The notes below the pieces were generated by a model, which made no database searches, was not told the DNA's origin, and saw only the letters and a program-made list of their open reading frames with translations. 64,000 nt of DNA from Thiococcus pfennigii. Lineage in GTDB: Bacteria > Pseudomonadota > Gammaproteobacteria > Chromatiales > Chromatiaceae. The stretch is from contig NZ_NRRW01000015.1 of assembly GCF_016583835.1 (NCBI RefSeq), positions 17,190-81,189 of the forward strand, read 5' to 3'. Positions 8,945 through 17,732 of this stretch are shown here, in pieces. Numbering within the stretch: the first letter of the stretch is position 1; the number at the start of each line of letters is the position of its first letter. The position numbers and the translations under genes are program-made.

Positions 8945-10222
8945 ATGAAGATCGAGACCCTGGCCATCCACGCCGGCTTCGAGCCGGATCCGACGACGAA
9001 GGCCGTCGCGACGCCCATCTACCAGACCACCTCGTACGCCTTCGACGACACCCAGCACGGCGCCGACCTGTTCGACCTCAAGGTGCCGGGCAACATCTAC
9101 ACCCGCATCATGAATCCGACCTCCGATGTCCTCGAGAAGCGGGTCGCGGCGATGGAGGGGGGTGTCGGCGGGCTGGCGCTGGCCTCCGGCATGTCGGCCG
9201 TCACTTACACGATCTTCACGATCGCCCAGGCGGGCGACAACATCGTCGCGACCTCGACCCTCTACGGCGGGACCTACAACCTCTTTGCCCATACGTTGCC
9301 GCGGCTCGGCATCGAGGTGCGCCTGGCCGCGCCGAACGACATCGCCGCGATGGACGCCAAGATCGACGCCAAGACCAAGGCCGTCTTCTGCGAGTCGATC
9401 GGCAACCCGGCCGGCAACGTCGCCGATATCGCCGCGCTCGCCGACATGGCCCACAGCCATGGGGTGCCGCTGATCGTCGACAACACGGTCCCCTCGCCCT
9501 ACCTGTGCCGGCCGTTCGAGCACGGCGGGGACATCGTCGTCCATGCCTTGACCAAGTACATGGGCGGGCACGGGACGACGATCGGCGGGGCCATCGTCGA
9601 CTCGGGCCGCTTCCCGTGGGCCGAACAGGCCGCGCGCTTCCCGATGCTCAACGAACCGGACATCTCCTACCACGGCGTCGTCTATACCCAAGCCCTCGGC
9701 GCGGCCGCCTTCATCGGCCGCGCCCGCGTCGTGCCGCTGCGCAACATGGGCGCCGCCATCTCGCCGTTCAACAGCTTCCTGATCCTGCAGGGGATCGAGA
9801 CCTTGCCGGTGCGGATGGATAGGCACTGCGACAATGCCCTGGCCGTCGCCAAGTTCCTGCAGGCGCACCCGCAGGTCGACTGGGTGCGCTATGCCGGCCT
9901 GCCGGACAGCCCGGACTATCCGTTGGTGGAGAAGTACATGGACGGGGCCAGGGCGAGCGCCATCCTCTGCTTCGGCATCAAGGGCGGTCGCGCCGCCGGC
10001 GCCCGCTTCATCGACGCGCTGAAGCTCGCCGTGCGCCTGGTCAACATCGGCGACGCCAAGACGCTCGCCTGTCATCCGGCGACGACGACCCACCGCCAAC
10101 TCTCGCCCGAGGAACTGGCGATGGCCGGCGTCTCCGAGGACCTGGTGCGCCTCTCGATCGGCCTCGAGCACATCGACGACATCCTCGCCGATCTCGACCA
10201 GGCCCTCGCCGCCGCGCGCTGA
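8945..10222 (+). CDS. metY: O-acetylhomoserine aminocarboxypropyltransferase / sulfhydrylase
   Basis: A 425-residue PLP enzyme of the Cys/Met metabolism family that makes homocysteine from O-acetylhomoserine and sulfide. It begins MKIETLAIHAGFEPDP and shows the family blocks TPIYQTTSYAF, LASGMSAVTY, TLYGGTYNLF, VDNTVPSPYL and HALTKYMGGHGT, where Lys204 should form the Schiff base with PLP. The length and the long C-terminal domain are those of MetY rather than MetB/MetC. Direct sulfhydrylation suits a sulfide-oxidising organism. No riboswitch was recognised in the 183 bp upstream. The downstream transporter gene starts 56 bp later. Confidence 0.92.
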   Translation: MKIETLAIHAGFEPDPTTKAVATPIYQTTSYAFDDTQHGADLFDLKVPGNIYTRIMNPTSDVLEKRVAAMEGGVGGLALASGMSAVTYTIFTIAQAGDNIVATSTLYGGTYNLFAHTLPRLGIEVRLAAPNDIAAMDAKIDAKTKAVFCESIGNPAGNVADIAALADMAHSHGVPLIVDNTVPSPYLCRPFEHGGDIVVHALTKYMGGHGTTIGGAIVDSGRFPWAEQAARFPMLNEPDISYHGVVYTQALGAAAFIGRARVVPLRNMGAAISPFNSFLILQGIETLPVRMDRHCDNALAVAKFLQAHPQVDWVRYAGLPDSPDYPLVEKYMDGARASAILCFGIKGGRAAGARFIDALKLAVRLVNIGDAKTLACHPATTTHRQLSPEELAMAGVSEDLVRLSIGLEHIDDILADLDQALAAAR

Positions 10223-10278
10223 ACGGTGGGCCTCGACCGCCAGCCGATGTCGAGCGGCCGGCTCGGGGGGCCACCAGG

Positions 10279-11235
10279 GTGACGGGCTTCACGGCCCTGA
10301 TGCCGCTCTGGGCGTTGCTCGGCGCCGTCGCCGCGTATCTGGCACCGGCGCCGTTCGTCGCGATGGACGGGTTGATCGTGCCGCTGCTCGGGCTGGTGAT
10401 GCTCGGCATGGGCATGACGCTGACGGCCCGGGATTTCACGGCCGTGCTGCGCCGCCCCGAGGTCGTCGGCCTCGGGATCGGCCTCCAGTACCTGGTCATG
10501 CCGCTGGCCGGCTGGGCGATCGGCCTGGCGCTCGGGCTGCCGCCGGCGCTGCTGGCCGGTCTCGTCCTGGTCGGGGCCAGCCCGGGCGGGACGGCCTCCA
10601 ACGTCGTCTGCTATCTGGCGCGCGGCGACGTCGCCCTGTCGATCACGCTGACGACCGGCTCGACCCTGATCGCGATCCTCGCCACGCCCTTCCTGACCTG
10701 GCTCTACGTCGGCGAGCGCGTGCCCGTGCCGGTCGAGGGCATGCTCTGGTCGATCGCCCGGATCGTCCTCGTGCCCGTCGCCGTCGGGGTCATGATCAAC
10801 AGCCTGCTCGGCGCCTACCTCGGGCCGCTCAAGCGGGTCTTCCCGGCCGTCTCGGTCGCCGCCATCGTCCTCATCATCGCGATCATCGTCGGCCTCAACC
10901 AGGCCAACGTCGCGACCCTGGTCTGGGCCGCGGCCCTCGCCGTCGTCCTGCACAACGCCCTCGGCCTCGCCGCCGGCTACTGGGTGGCGCGCCGGCTCGG
11001 TTGGGACGAGCGCACCGCCCGCACGCTGGCCATCGAGGTCGGCATGCAGAACTCGGGCCTCGCCGTGGCCCTCGCCGTCAAGCACTTCTCGGCCGCCGCG
11101 GCCCTGCCCGGTGCGCTCTTCTCCGTCTGGCACAATCTCTCGGGGTCGCTCCTCGCCGGCCACTGGGCGCGACGCCCACCGCCCGAGTCCGGTTCCCGGA
11201 ACTGCGAAACGCGCGAAGATCCTGACCAGACTTAG
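10279..11235 (+). CDS. bile acid:sodium symporter (BASS) family transporter
   Basis: A 318-residue inner-membrane protein with about nine or ten hydrophobic segments. It shows the BASS-family pattern LGMGMTLTARDF, LVGASPGGTASNVVCYLARGD and IEVGMQNSGLAVALA, where polar residues in two crossed helices bind sodium. Bacterial members carry organic acids such as pantoate or pyruvate; the substrate here is unknown. The GTG start at 10279 is a best guess since the Shine-Dalgarno is poor. The last 12 or so residues (SRNCETREDPDQT) are encoded by DNA resembling repeat family A (ACTGCGAAACGCGCGAAGA), so the natural C-terminus seems replaced. Confidence 0.85.
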   Translation: MTGFTALMPLWALLGAVAAYLAPAPFVAMDGLIVPLLGLVMLGMGMTLTARDFTAVLRRPEVVGLGIGLQYLVMPLAGWAIGLALGLPPALLAGLVLVGASPGGTASNVVCYLARGDVALSITLTTGSTLIAILATPFLTWLYVGERVPVPVEGMLWSIARIVLVPVAVGVMINSLLGAYLGPLKRVFPAVSVAAIVLIIAIIVGLNQANVATLVWAAALAVVLHNALGLAAGYWVARRLGWDERTARTLAIEVGMQNSGLAVALAVKHFSAAAALPGALFSVWHNLSGSLLAGHWARRPPPESGSRNCETREDPDQT

Positions 11236-11453
11236 TACCCTGTATCGGTTGCTTTGAACCGTGGCCTGGCGTTCGGTGCTTCGCCGATCTGGAACGGCCG
11301 GCGCCGTTTAGGAGTCGCCGCCAAGCCCCGATAATCTCGCTCGATGCGATGGGCCGGCCGGGGTTCCGCCGTCCGCGGCCCCCCCGCGGCCCCAAGACCC
11401 GCCGGCAGGCGGGAATTCGTTCGCTCTTCCATCTGATCCCTTCGAGGTTCGCC

Positions 11454-12122
11454 ATGAAGCTCGCTCTGATCGTCTTCGGGGGGTTGGCCCTGGTGGCCGT
11501 CGCCGGGGTCGCCTTCTTCGTCTATGCCCGGGGTGTCGAGATGCCCGAATACCGCGTGGTGGAGCAGGACGGGCCCTACGAGGTCCGCGACTACCCGGCG
11601 ATGGTGGTCGCCGAGGTGACGCGCAAGGGCGCCCGGCGCGATACGCTGAGCGCCGGATTCCGATCGCTGGCCGCGTACATCTTCGCGAGCGAGCGCCCCG
11701 GGCCGAGGATCGCGATGACGGCGCCCGTGATCCAGCAACGCCGCGAACCGATCGCAATGACGGCGCCGGTCATCCAGGCGCAGGGCGCGGGCGGGGACTG
11801 GACGGTGCGCTTCATCATGCCGTCCGAGTACAGCCTCGCCGACCTGCCGGCACCGGTGGGCGAGGGTGTGCGCCTGCGAGAGGTCCCGGCCCAGCGGCGG
11901 GCCGCGCTGCGCTTCCGCGGCGATGCCAGCGACGAGGTGATGGCCGAGCAGGAGGCGGCCCTGCGCGACTGGCTGGCCGGGCATGGTCTGCAACCGATCG
12001 GGCCGGCCGTCTACGCCTACTACGACGGGCCGATGACGCCATCGCCGCTGCGCCGCTACGAGGTCCTGCTCGACGTCGCCGCCACCCCGTCCGCGGCCGG
12101 TGGGGATCGGCCGGCCGGGTAG
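11454..12122 (+). CDS. SOUL family heme-binding protein
   Basis: A 222-residue protein with an N-terminal hydrophobic segment (LALIVFGGLALVAVAGVAFFVYA) that is an uncleaved anchor or signal, then a SOUL/HBP domain starting at MPEYRVVEQDGPYEVRDYPA. Typical SOUL motifs are IAMTAPVIQ, present twice, SEYSLADLPAP and DEVMAEQEAALRDWL. Family members bind heme or tetrapyrroles, fitting for a phototroph, but heme binding is not proven. The ATG at 11454 gives the membrane segment; the frame is open for 35 codons upstream without homology. It is a single gene before ruvB. Confidence 0.82.
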   Translation: MKLALIVFGGLALVAVAGVAFFVYARGVEMPEYRVVEQDGPYEVRDYPAMVVAEVTRKGARRDTLSAGFRSLAAYIFASERPGPRIAMTAPVIQQRREPIAMTAPVIQAQGAGGDWTVRFIMPSEYSLADLPAPVGEGVRLREVPAQRRAALRFRGDASDEVMAEQEAALRDWLAGHGLQPIGPAVYAYYDGPMTPSPLRRYEVLLDVAATPSAAGGDRPAG

Positions 12123-12272
12123 GCGAGGGCGGCGCGACCCTGGTCGGGGGCACCCCGGCCGTGCGCGGGTCGCCCAGCCTGCAACCCGGCATGCAACGGT
12201 CGGCAGCCGCGCCCGGTCTGGGGTATCGTTACGCGATGACCGTCCCGCAGACCGCCATCGCCGCCTTGCCCC

Positions 12273-13334
12273 ATGCCTGAGCCCAACCGCCTGATCGACC
12301 CCGAGGCCGCGAGCGACGAGAAGGCCGTCGACCGCGCGATCCGCCCGCGGCGCCTCGCCGACTATGTCGGCCAGCCGGCCGCGTGCGAGCAGATGGAGAT
12401 CTTCATCGGCGCCGCCCGCGGGCGTGGCGAGGCCCTCGATCATGTGCTCATCTTCGGCCCGCCCGGGCTCGGCAAGACGACGCTCGCCCACATCGTCGCC
12501 CACGAGATGGGCGTGAACCTGCGCCAGACCTCGGGCCCGGTGCTGGAGAAGCCCGGCGACCTGGCGGCCCTGTTGACGAACCTGGACCCAGGCGACGTGC
12601 TCTTCGTCGACGAGATCCACCGCCTGAGCCCGGTCGTCGAGGAGATCCTCTATCCGGCCCTGGAGGACTTCCAGCTCGACATCATGATCGGCGAGGGCCC
12701 GGCGGCGCGCTCGATCAAGCTCGACCTGCCGCCGTTTACGCTGGTTGGGGCGACGACCCGCGCCGGCCTGCTGACCTCGCCGCTGCGCGACCGCTTCGGC
12801 ATCGTCCTGCGTCTGGAGTACTACGTGCCCGAGGACCTCGCGCGGATCGTCGCGCGCTCGGCTGCGATCCTCGGCATCGAGACCGATGCCGCCGGGGCCG
12901 ACGAGATCGCGCGCCGCGCGCGCGGCACCCCGCGTATCGCCAACCGCCTGCTGCGGCGGGTGCGCGACTATGCACAGGTCAAGGGCGACGGCCGCATCAC
13001 GGCGGTGATCGCCGACCGTGCCCTCGGCCTGCTCAAGGTCGACGCGCGCGGCTTCGACCACATGGACCGACGCCTGCTCGAGGCCATCATCGAGAAGTTC
13101 GACGGCGGCCCCGTCGGCGTCGAGAGCCTGGCCGCGGCGATCGGCGAGGAGCGCGGCACGATCGAGGACATCCTCGAGCCCTATCTCATCCTACAGGGCT
13201 TCCTGATGCGCACCCCCCGCGGGCGCGTGGCGACCTCCTCGGCCTACAGCCACTTCGGTCTGATGCCGACCCCACGCCACACCGGCCGGCCGCCGATCGA
13301 CGACCTGTTCCCGGTCGAAGACGGGCCGGGCTGA
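12273..13334 (+). CDS. ruvB: Holliday junction branch migration ATPase RuvB
   Basis: The 353-residue AAA+ motor that drives branch migration with RuvA. Walker A is [10 protein letters not shown] (residues 61-70), Walker B DEIHRLSP from residue 113, sensor [12 protein letters not shown], and the arginine-finger region PLRDRFG is present. The C-terminal winged helix ends [10 protein letters not shown]. The full family length is kept. It is unusual that ruvA and ruvC are not adjacent: the upstream gene is a SOUL protein and the downstream DNA is a REP array and an accessory island rather than ybgC-tol. It is therefore a stand-alone ruvB, perhaps split from its operon by rearrangement. Confidence 0.96.
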   Translation: MPEPNRLIDPEAASDEKAVDRAIRPRRLADYVGQPAACEQMEIFIGAARGRGEALDHVLIFGPPGLGKTTLAHIVAHEMGVNLRQTSGPVLEKPGDLAALLTNLDPGDVLFVDEIHRLSPVVEEILYPALEDFQLDIMIGEGPAARSIKLDLPPFTLVGATTRAGLLTSPLRDRFGIVLRLEYYVPEDLARIVARSAAILGIETDAAGADEIARRARGTPRIANRLLRRVRDYAQVKGDGRITAVIADRALGLLKVDARGFDHMDRRLLEAIIEKFDGGPVGVESLAAAIGEERGTIEDILEPYLILQGFLMRTPRGRVATSSAYSHFGLMPTPRHTGRPPIDDLFPVEDGPG

Positions 13335-13352
13335 ACAGGGGCGGCCCCGCGG

Positions 13353-13541
13353 CGTAGGGCGGGAAAGCCCAGCGCATCCCGCCAAGAAACCCCCATCGAC
13401 AAAGCCCGCGTACCACGTAGGGCGGGAAAGCCCAGCGCATCCCGCCACGAAACCCCCATCGACAAGGCCCGCGTACTGCGTACGGCGAGAAAGCCCAGCC
13501 CATCCCGCCGAAAAACCTCCATCGACAAAGCCCGCGATCGT
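13353..13541 (+). repeat. REP family B tandem array, three 63-bp units
   Basis: Three direct units start at 13353, 13416 and 13479. Each begins with CGTAGGGCGGGAAAGCCC, continues to GCGCATCCCGCC, and ends with a CCATCGACAAAGCCCGCG segment. The core is GTAG plus the palindrome GGCGGGA...TCCCGCC. The CCATCGACAA-GCCCGC part matches the 3' coding end of the RAYT at 16098. The third unit has drifted (TACGGCGAGA). Because 63 is a multiple of three the array is open in several frames, giving false reading frames. Confidence 0.9.
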
Positions 13542-13554
13542 TTCGGCGGGCGGT

Positions 13555-15037
13555 CAGCGGCCGACTGAGCCGATCGACCACCCCATCCCTGCCGCATCAG
13601 GTTCTCGACATCGCGCCGCGCGAGGACGGTGGCGCAGTCGCGCCAGGCGTCGTCGCTGGGTCGGATGCTGTCGTTGTAGCGCAGGTCGAAGCCGGTCGCC
13701 CGGCGGCGCGCCTCGATGTACTGGTCCATCCGTGCGCCCAGGGTCTCGATGTCGTCGATCCAGTCGTCGCGAATCGTGTCGGGCAGGGCGCTGAACAGGT
13801 CGTAGCGGTTGCGCATGCGCTCCGACAGGCGCGCGTAGACGGTCTCGTCCACGGTCCCCTGATGGACGAGATTCAACATGTCGACGGCCGCGCGTGCCTG
13901 ACCGAAGCGCTTGATGCGCTCGATGCGCTGCTCTAGACGGGTCGGGTTCCAAGGCAGATCGACGTTGATCAGGGTCCCCAGCGTTTGCAGGTTCAGGCCC
14001 CCGCAGGCCGCGTCCGTTGCGATCATCAGCCGCACCTCGTGGTCGGCCACGAGTCGCTTCAATGCCTCGCGGGCGACACCCACCGCCTGACCCTCGCGAT
14101 CCAGGCGGCCGTGTCGTAGTACTGGCTGAAGATGATGCAGCCCAGCTCCAGCCAGCCCTCGTCGTGGAGGTAGTGGCGGATCGCGCTGAGCTTCGGGTCG
14201 TCGCCGACACCGCCGAGTGCCTGGATCAGGCGCTCCAAGGCCGCACGTTCCGCAGCGTCCTGGACGTCCAGCTCCCGGTCGACATCCTCGGTCTCTTCGT
14301 GGATCGTCTGCCCGGCCAGCAGTCTGGTCGCCGTGCCGATGCCGGCGACAACGCTGGAGCACACCCGCTGCTCCATCAGGTTCTTCATGAAGCCGCCGCC
14401 TTGACCGCGTCCGGCGAGCAGCCGACCGAAGGCGCAGGCCTCTTCGTAGGCGCGATCGAAGCCGGGCGAGGTGCGCAGCGCGATGCCCTGGAACAGGGCA
14501 TTGAAACGGTGCGGATGGCGAGCCAGTTGGGCATCCGGATGGATATTCACGGCGATGCGCTCCAGCAGTCCGCGCTCCTCCAGCGTCCTGCCAGCCGTGC
14601 CGGGTCTCGTTCATCGAACCGATGAAGCCGACCTTGCGGCCATCGCCGCGCTCGATGATCCCGGCCTTGCCGTGCACGAAGCCGCAGACGCTATCGGGCG
14701 CGACCCGGATCACCGGCCCGCGCCTGGCGAGAAACGCATCCAGCCGCTGATAGCGCTCGCGGTTGAGCAGCGACTCCGCCTCGATCGAGCGCTTGTTCCA
14801 ACGCCCGAGCATCCGCGCCTCGCAGATCCGCGCCACCTTCAGGTCCTCGGGCGCCAGATCCACATTGCAGACGATGCGAACGTCTGGGATGCCCTCCAGT
14901 CACTCGTGGGCGATCTCGAACAGCGAGCTGGTGAAATAGCCGGCGATGCGCCGATAGCTGCGCGCGCCCTGCAGCTGCTCGGCGAGGAAGCTCCGGTCGA
15001 GGCGGGTGGTGCGAGAAGAGAAGCGCCGAATCGTCAT
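13555..15037 (-). pseudogene. decayed PLD-like / SNF2-type helicase gene
   Basis: Remnant of a large protein with an N-terminal phospholipase-D-like part and a C-terminal superfamily 2 helicase domain. It starts MTIRRFSSRTTRLDRSFLAE, meets an in-frame TGA at 14900-14902 where a Trp is expected, and continues to HGKAGIIERGDGRKVGFIGS and MNETRHGW. Near 14590 the frame breaks and the first RecA lobe with the Walker motifs is missing. The C-terminal lobe is then readable (GCIIFSQYYDTAAWIA), shifts frame again near 14100, and continues through LMIATDAACGGLNLQ and WNPTRLEQRIERIKRFGQ. The 3' end runs into the REP array. Similar PLD-helicase proteins are found in phage-defence settings; that role is inference. 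Confidence 0.8.
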
Positions 15038-15063
15038 CTGTCGTGTCCCGGGCCGCGCGCCGA

Positions 15064-15581
15064 TCAAGAATCGGCCGGGGCCTGGCCAGTACGCTGCAAG
15101 ACCTTCCACGGCAACAGCAGCCGTCCCGGCTCCCTGGTAGCGGCACGAAGCCGAAGTGGCGATAGAAGTCGGCTGCGGCGCTGTCCTTGGCGTCGACCAC
15201 GAGGGCGGCGACGGCCAGCACGGCACTGGCGTGTGTGACCTTGCGACAGGCGTCGGCAAGCAGAATGGATCCGAGTACCCGGCCCTGAAATGCCTGATCG
15301 ACGGCCAAGCGACCGAGCAGCGCCACCGGCACCGGGTAGCGTGGCAGTCTACGGGCTAGCTCTGGTGGTAGATCGTCGCAGCCGACCGCGCCAGCGCTGA
15401 GGCTGAAGAAGCCGGCCAAGCGGTTCGGCTCCCCTGTCGGCGTCGCGACGAACACCCGTGCGATTGCGCGCCTGACGTCCTGCGCGGCGTAGCACCGAAG
15501 ATATTCATCGAGCGGCGCCTGGCCGCAGCGAAAGGCCGATCTGTCCACCTCGCCGTCGAGGGGACCTATGCGGTAGGTCAC
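15064..15581 (-). pseudogene. GNAT-type toxin of a TacAT-like pair, frameshifted near its end
   Basis: A GNAT acetyltransferase of the class that acetylates aminoacyl-tRNA. It starts at GTG (VTYRIGPLDGEVDRSAF) overlapping the antitoxin stop by 4 bases. Visible blocks are FRCGQAPLDEYLRCYAAQD, LAGFFSLSAGAV, RLPRYPVPVALLGRLAVD, the acetyl-CoA loop QAFQGRVLGSILLADA and FYRHFGFVPLPG. After SRDG the expected ending LLLPWKVLQ appears only in another frame, and a stop at 15064-15066 then follows. One base seems lost near 15115-15122, so the catalytic core is intact but the C-terminal strand is not made. It may be an inactivated toxin. Confidence 0.78.
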
Positions 15582-15862
15582 TCCGCGTCGACCAGCCTGG
15601 TATGACGCTCGAAGGCGCGCTGCAGTGCCGGGCTCGGTTCCCGCGGCTCGTCCAACGCCGCGAGGAAGGCCTGGAAGTCATCCGCCCGGAGGTTGATCGA
15701 CTCCTGTTCCTGCACCACCTGTTCGGCCGCCGCGACCGCTCTGGAAAGGACGAACTCGGACAGGCTCACACGGGCGTAGCTGGCCGCCCTGTCGAGCAGC
15801 TTGCGGGTCTGCTCGTCGCAGCGAATGTCGAGGCGGCTGTCTTTGGTAGCGGCTTGGCTCAC
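15578..15862 (-). CDS. DUF1778 family antitoxin (TacA-like)
   Basis: A 94-residue antitoxin. The N-terminal ribbon-helix-helix reads KDSRLDIRCDEQTRKLLDRAA followed by SLSEFVLSRAVAAAEQVV, the DUF1778 DNA-binding fold that autoregulates the operon; the C-terminal part (INLRADDFQAFLAALDEP) is the segment that wraps the GNAT toxin. The GTG start at 15862 is chosen from the family's usual start; no clear Shine-Dalgarno is seen. It overlaps the toxin gene as GTGA. It remains intact although the toxin is frameshifted. The 235 bp upstream to the RAYT gene hold only family B REPs and an unassigned stretch. Confidence 0.85.
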   Translation of the reverse strand: MSQAATKDSRLDIRCDEQTRKLLDRAASYARVSLSEFVLSRAVAAAEQVVQEQESINLRADDFQAFLAALDEPREPSPALQRAFERHTRLVDAE

Positions 15863-15986
15863 AGGAAGCCCCGCGTCTGTGAAGATCAGGTGATTGTGCG
15901 CCACACGTGAGTACAGGACAAGCGGGCGAGCAATCCCGGCCCGATGCACCGACCCGAGCGCGCCATTGAATTGCTCAACGGCCAAT

Positions 15987-16090
15987 CGTAGGGCGGGCAA
16001 GCGAAGCGCATCCCGCCAAGATGAAGCCGCAGAGCCCACGTAGGGCGGGAAAGCACAGCGCATCCCGCCGAAAGCCGAGCGCATCCCGCC
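15987..16090 (+). repeat. REP family B copies on the 3' side of RAYT 1
   Basis: CGTAGGGCGGG units start at 15987 and 16039, each closing with GCGCATCCCGCC, plus a half-unit GAGCGCATCCCGCC ending about 16090. They lie immediately beyond the transposase stop codon, in the orientation opposite to the pair at 16691-16771. Confidence 0.88.
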
Positions 16091-16097
16091 GCCAAGC

Positions 16098-16625
16098 CTA
16101 CTCCATCGACAACGCCCGCACCGCATCGCTGGCCGCCCAATCGGGCGGGTAGATCCCGCGTCGCACACAGAGGTGAAAGCTGGAATACGGCCAGTCCCCG
16201 ACGCGGCCAACGTGACCGTGTTTGACAGGATTGTAGTGGAGGTAGTCGAAATGTCGTTCGAAGTCGCGCGGGTCGCGGATGACATGCTCCCAGTAGCGTC
16301 GCTGCCAAATCCCACGCTCGCCCTTGCGCTGGCGGCGGCCGAACCGGTGCTCGCCCGTCGGTATCCGCGCCGAGAAGCGTGACTTGATCTCGTGCCACCG
16401 CCCGGAAAAATCGCAATCCCCCGGCGGCAAGGTCCACAGACAGTGCAAGTGGTCCGGCAACACCACGATCGCGTCGATGGTAAACGGACGGCGCGCGCGT
16501 GCCGCGGCGAACACCGCCCGCAGGTCATCGATATGCTCCGTCAGCAGGCGCCGACGCCGTTCGAGCAGGCCGACAGTGAAGAAGAAAGTGCCTCCTGGCA
16601 CGAACGCGCGGATATAACGCGGCAT
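16098..16625 (-). CDS. REP-associated tyrosine transposase (RAYT 1)
   Basis: A 175-residue single-domain Y1 transposase of the RAYT type. The metal-binding HxH lies in LPDHLHCLWTLP, the catalytic tyrosine region in HFDYLHYNPVKHG, and the family blocks GIWQRRYWEHVIRD and DWPYSSFH are present. RAYTs cut and join single-stranded REP hairpins. This copy is bracketed by inverted family B REPs at 15987-16090 and 16691-16771, and the same REP forms the array at 13353. Its last codons (RALSME) are part of the repeated unit. It is intact and related to RAYT 2, which is also 175 residues. Confidence 0.92.
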   Translation of the reverse strand: MPRYIRAFVPGGTFFFTVGLLERRRRLLTEHIDDLRAVFAAARARRPFTIDAIVVLPDHLHCLWTLPPGDCDFSGRWHEIKSRFSARIPTGEHRFGRRQRKGERGIWQRRYWEHVIRDPRDFERHFDYLHYNPVKHGHVGRVGDWPYSSFHLCVRRGIYPPDWAASDAVRALSME

Positions 16626-16690
16626 CTGAGCCTCCTTGCCGTTTTCGATGATCTGGTCGTTTTCGGTGTGGTGGGATGGGCTCCGTTTAT

Positions 16691-16771
16691 GGCGGGATGC
16701 GCTGGGCTTTCCCGCCCTACGAGGTTTCGGCTCCGCTTTCGGCGGGATGCGCTTCGCTTTCCCGCCCTACG
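16691..16771 (-). repeat. REP family B copies on the 5' side of RAYT 1
   Basis: Two inverse units, GGCGGGATGCGC...TCCCGCCCTACG, at 16691-16721 and 16741-16771. They face the units at 15987-16090, giving the inverted bracket typical of RAYT genes. The remaining bases between the RAYT and pcm hold nothing recognisable. Confidence 0.88.
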
Positions 16772-16823
16772 GTGCTACGAGGTTACGAGGCTGGAGCCTG
16801 GGGCCGATGGTGCGCCGTCTTCT

Positions 16824-17603
16824 TCAGCGCACGTGCTCCCCGGTGACGGGCACGAAGCGCACCGGGAGGATGCGCCGTTCGAGCAGGTCGCCGTCGGGCT
16901 GTTTTTCGATCAGCGTCAGCTGCTGGACTTGGCCGTCGTCGCCGACCGGCATGATGAGGCGGCCGCCGGGGGCGAGTTGGTCGATGAGCGGGTCGGGGAT
17001 GTGGTCGGCGGCGGCCGTGGCGATGATGCCGGCGAAGGGGGCCGCCTCGGGCCAGCCGAGGTAGCCGTCGCCGTTGCGCACGTGGATGCGGTCGTAGCCG
17101 AGTTCGGCGAGGAGGCGGGCCGAGCGCTCGGCGAGCGCGGGGACGATCTCGACCGTGTAGACCTCGACGCCCATCGCGGCCAGCACGGCGGCTTGATAGC
17201 CCGAGCCCGTGCCGAGTTCGAAGACGCGCTCGCCCGGGCCGACGCTGAGCAGCTGGCTCATGATGGCGACGATGTAGGGCTGGGAGATGGTCTGGCCGCC
17301 GCCGATCGGCAGCGGGTGGTCGCGGTAGGCGAGGTGGCGCAGCTCCGGCGGCACGAAGGCGTGGCGGGGGACGGCGCGCACCGCCTCGAGCACGGCGGGA
17401 TCGAGGCGGTCGAAGCCGAGCGCGGCGCGGGTCTCGTAGACGCCGCGTTCGATCTCGCGGATCAGGGCATCGCGTTCGGCGCGCTCGGCCGGCTCGCCGC
17501 CTGGACCCGCGCCACCGGCCCCGGCGTGGTCGGCGCAGAGGACCAGGGGGCCGAGGACGGCCGCCGCCAAGAGATTGAAGCCGTTGCGCATTGCGATCGA
17601 CAT
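16824..17603 (-). CDS. pcm: protein-L-isoaspartate O-methyltransferase, exported form
   Basis: A 259-residue SAM-dependent enzyme that repairs isoaspartyl residues. The N-terminus MSIAMRNGFNLLAAAVLG with a following ALVLCADHAGAG-like stretch looks like a signal peptide, so a periplasmic location is likely. Family motifs are RHAFVPPELRHLAYRDHPLPIGGGQTISQPY split over two blocks, the SAM site VFELGTGSGYQAAVLA, VYTVEIVPALAE and FAGIIATAAADHIPDPL. The start at 17603 is backed by GGAGG 9 bases upstream; a second ATG lies four codons in. It is divergent from moxR. Confidence 0.9.
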   Translation of the reverse strand: MSIAMRNGFNLLAAAVLGPLVLCADHAGAGGAGPGGEPAERAERDALIREIERGVYETRAALGFDRLDPAVLEAVRAVPRHAFVPPELRHLAYRDHPLPIGGGQTISQPYIVAIMSQLLSVGPGERVFELGTGSGYQAAVLAAMGVEVYTVEIVPALAERSARLLAELGYDRIHVRNGDGYLGWPEAAPFAGIIATAAADHIPDPLIDQLAPGGRLIMPVGDDGQVQQLTLIEKQPDGDLLERRILPVRFVPVTGEHVR

Positions 17604-17732
17604 CGTCCGCCTCCGTCGTCGGTCCGGCGATGCTACGAGTATAGCACCGGCAGTTTCCGGCCTCGGCGGGTACCCAATCCCCCAGGCGATGCGGGACAAT
17701 GAACTCGCGGGCGCCGCCCCGGACTAAGGAGA

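Noticed and set aside
11709..11780. Duplicated IAMTAPVIQ in the SOUL protein as a recent internal duplication
   Set aside because: Two copies of this motif are a normal feature of many bacterial SOUL proteins.
13186..13581. Open frame with repeated ALSMGVSWRDALGFPA-like peptides
   Set aside because: It is the translation of the 63-bp REP array; the frame stays open because the period is a multiple of three.
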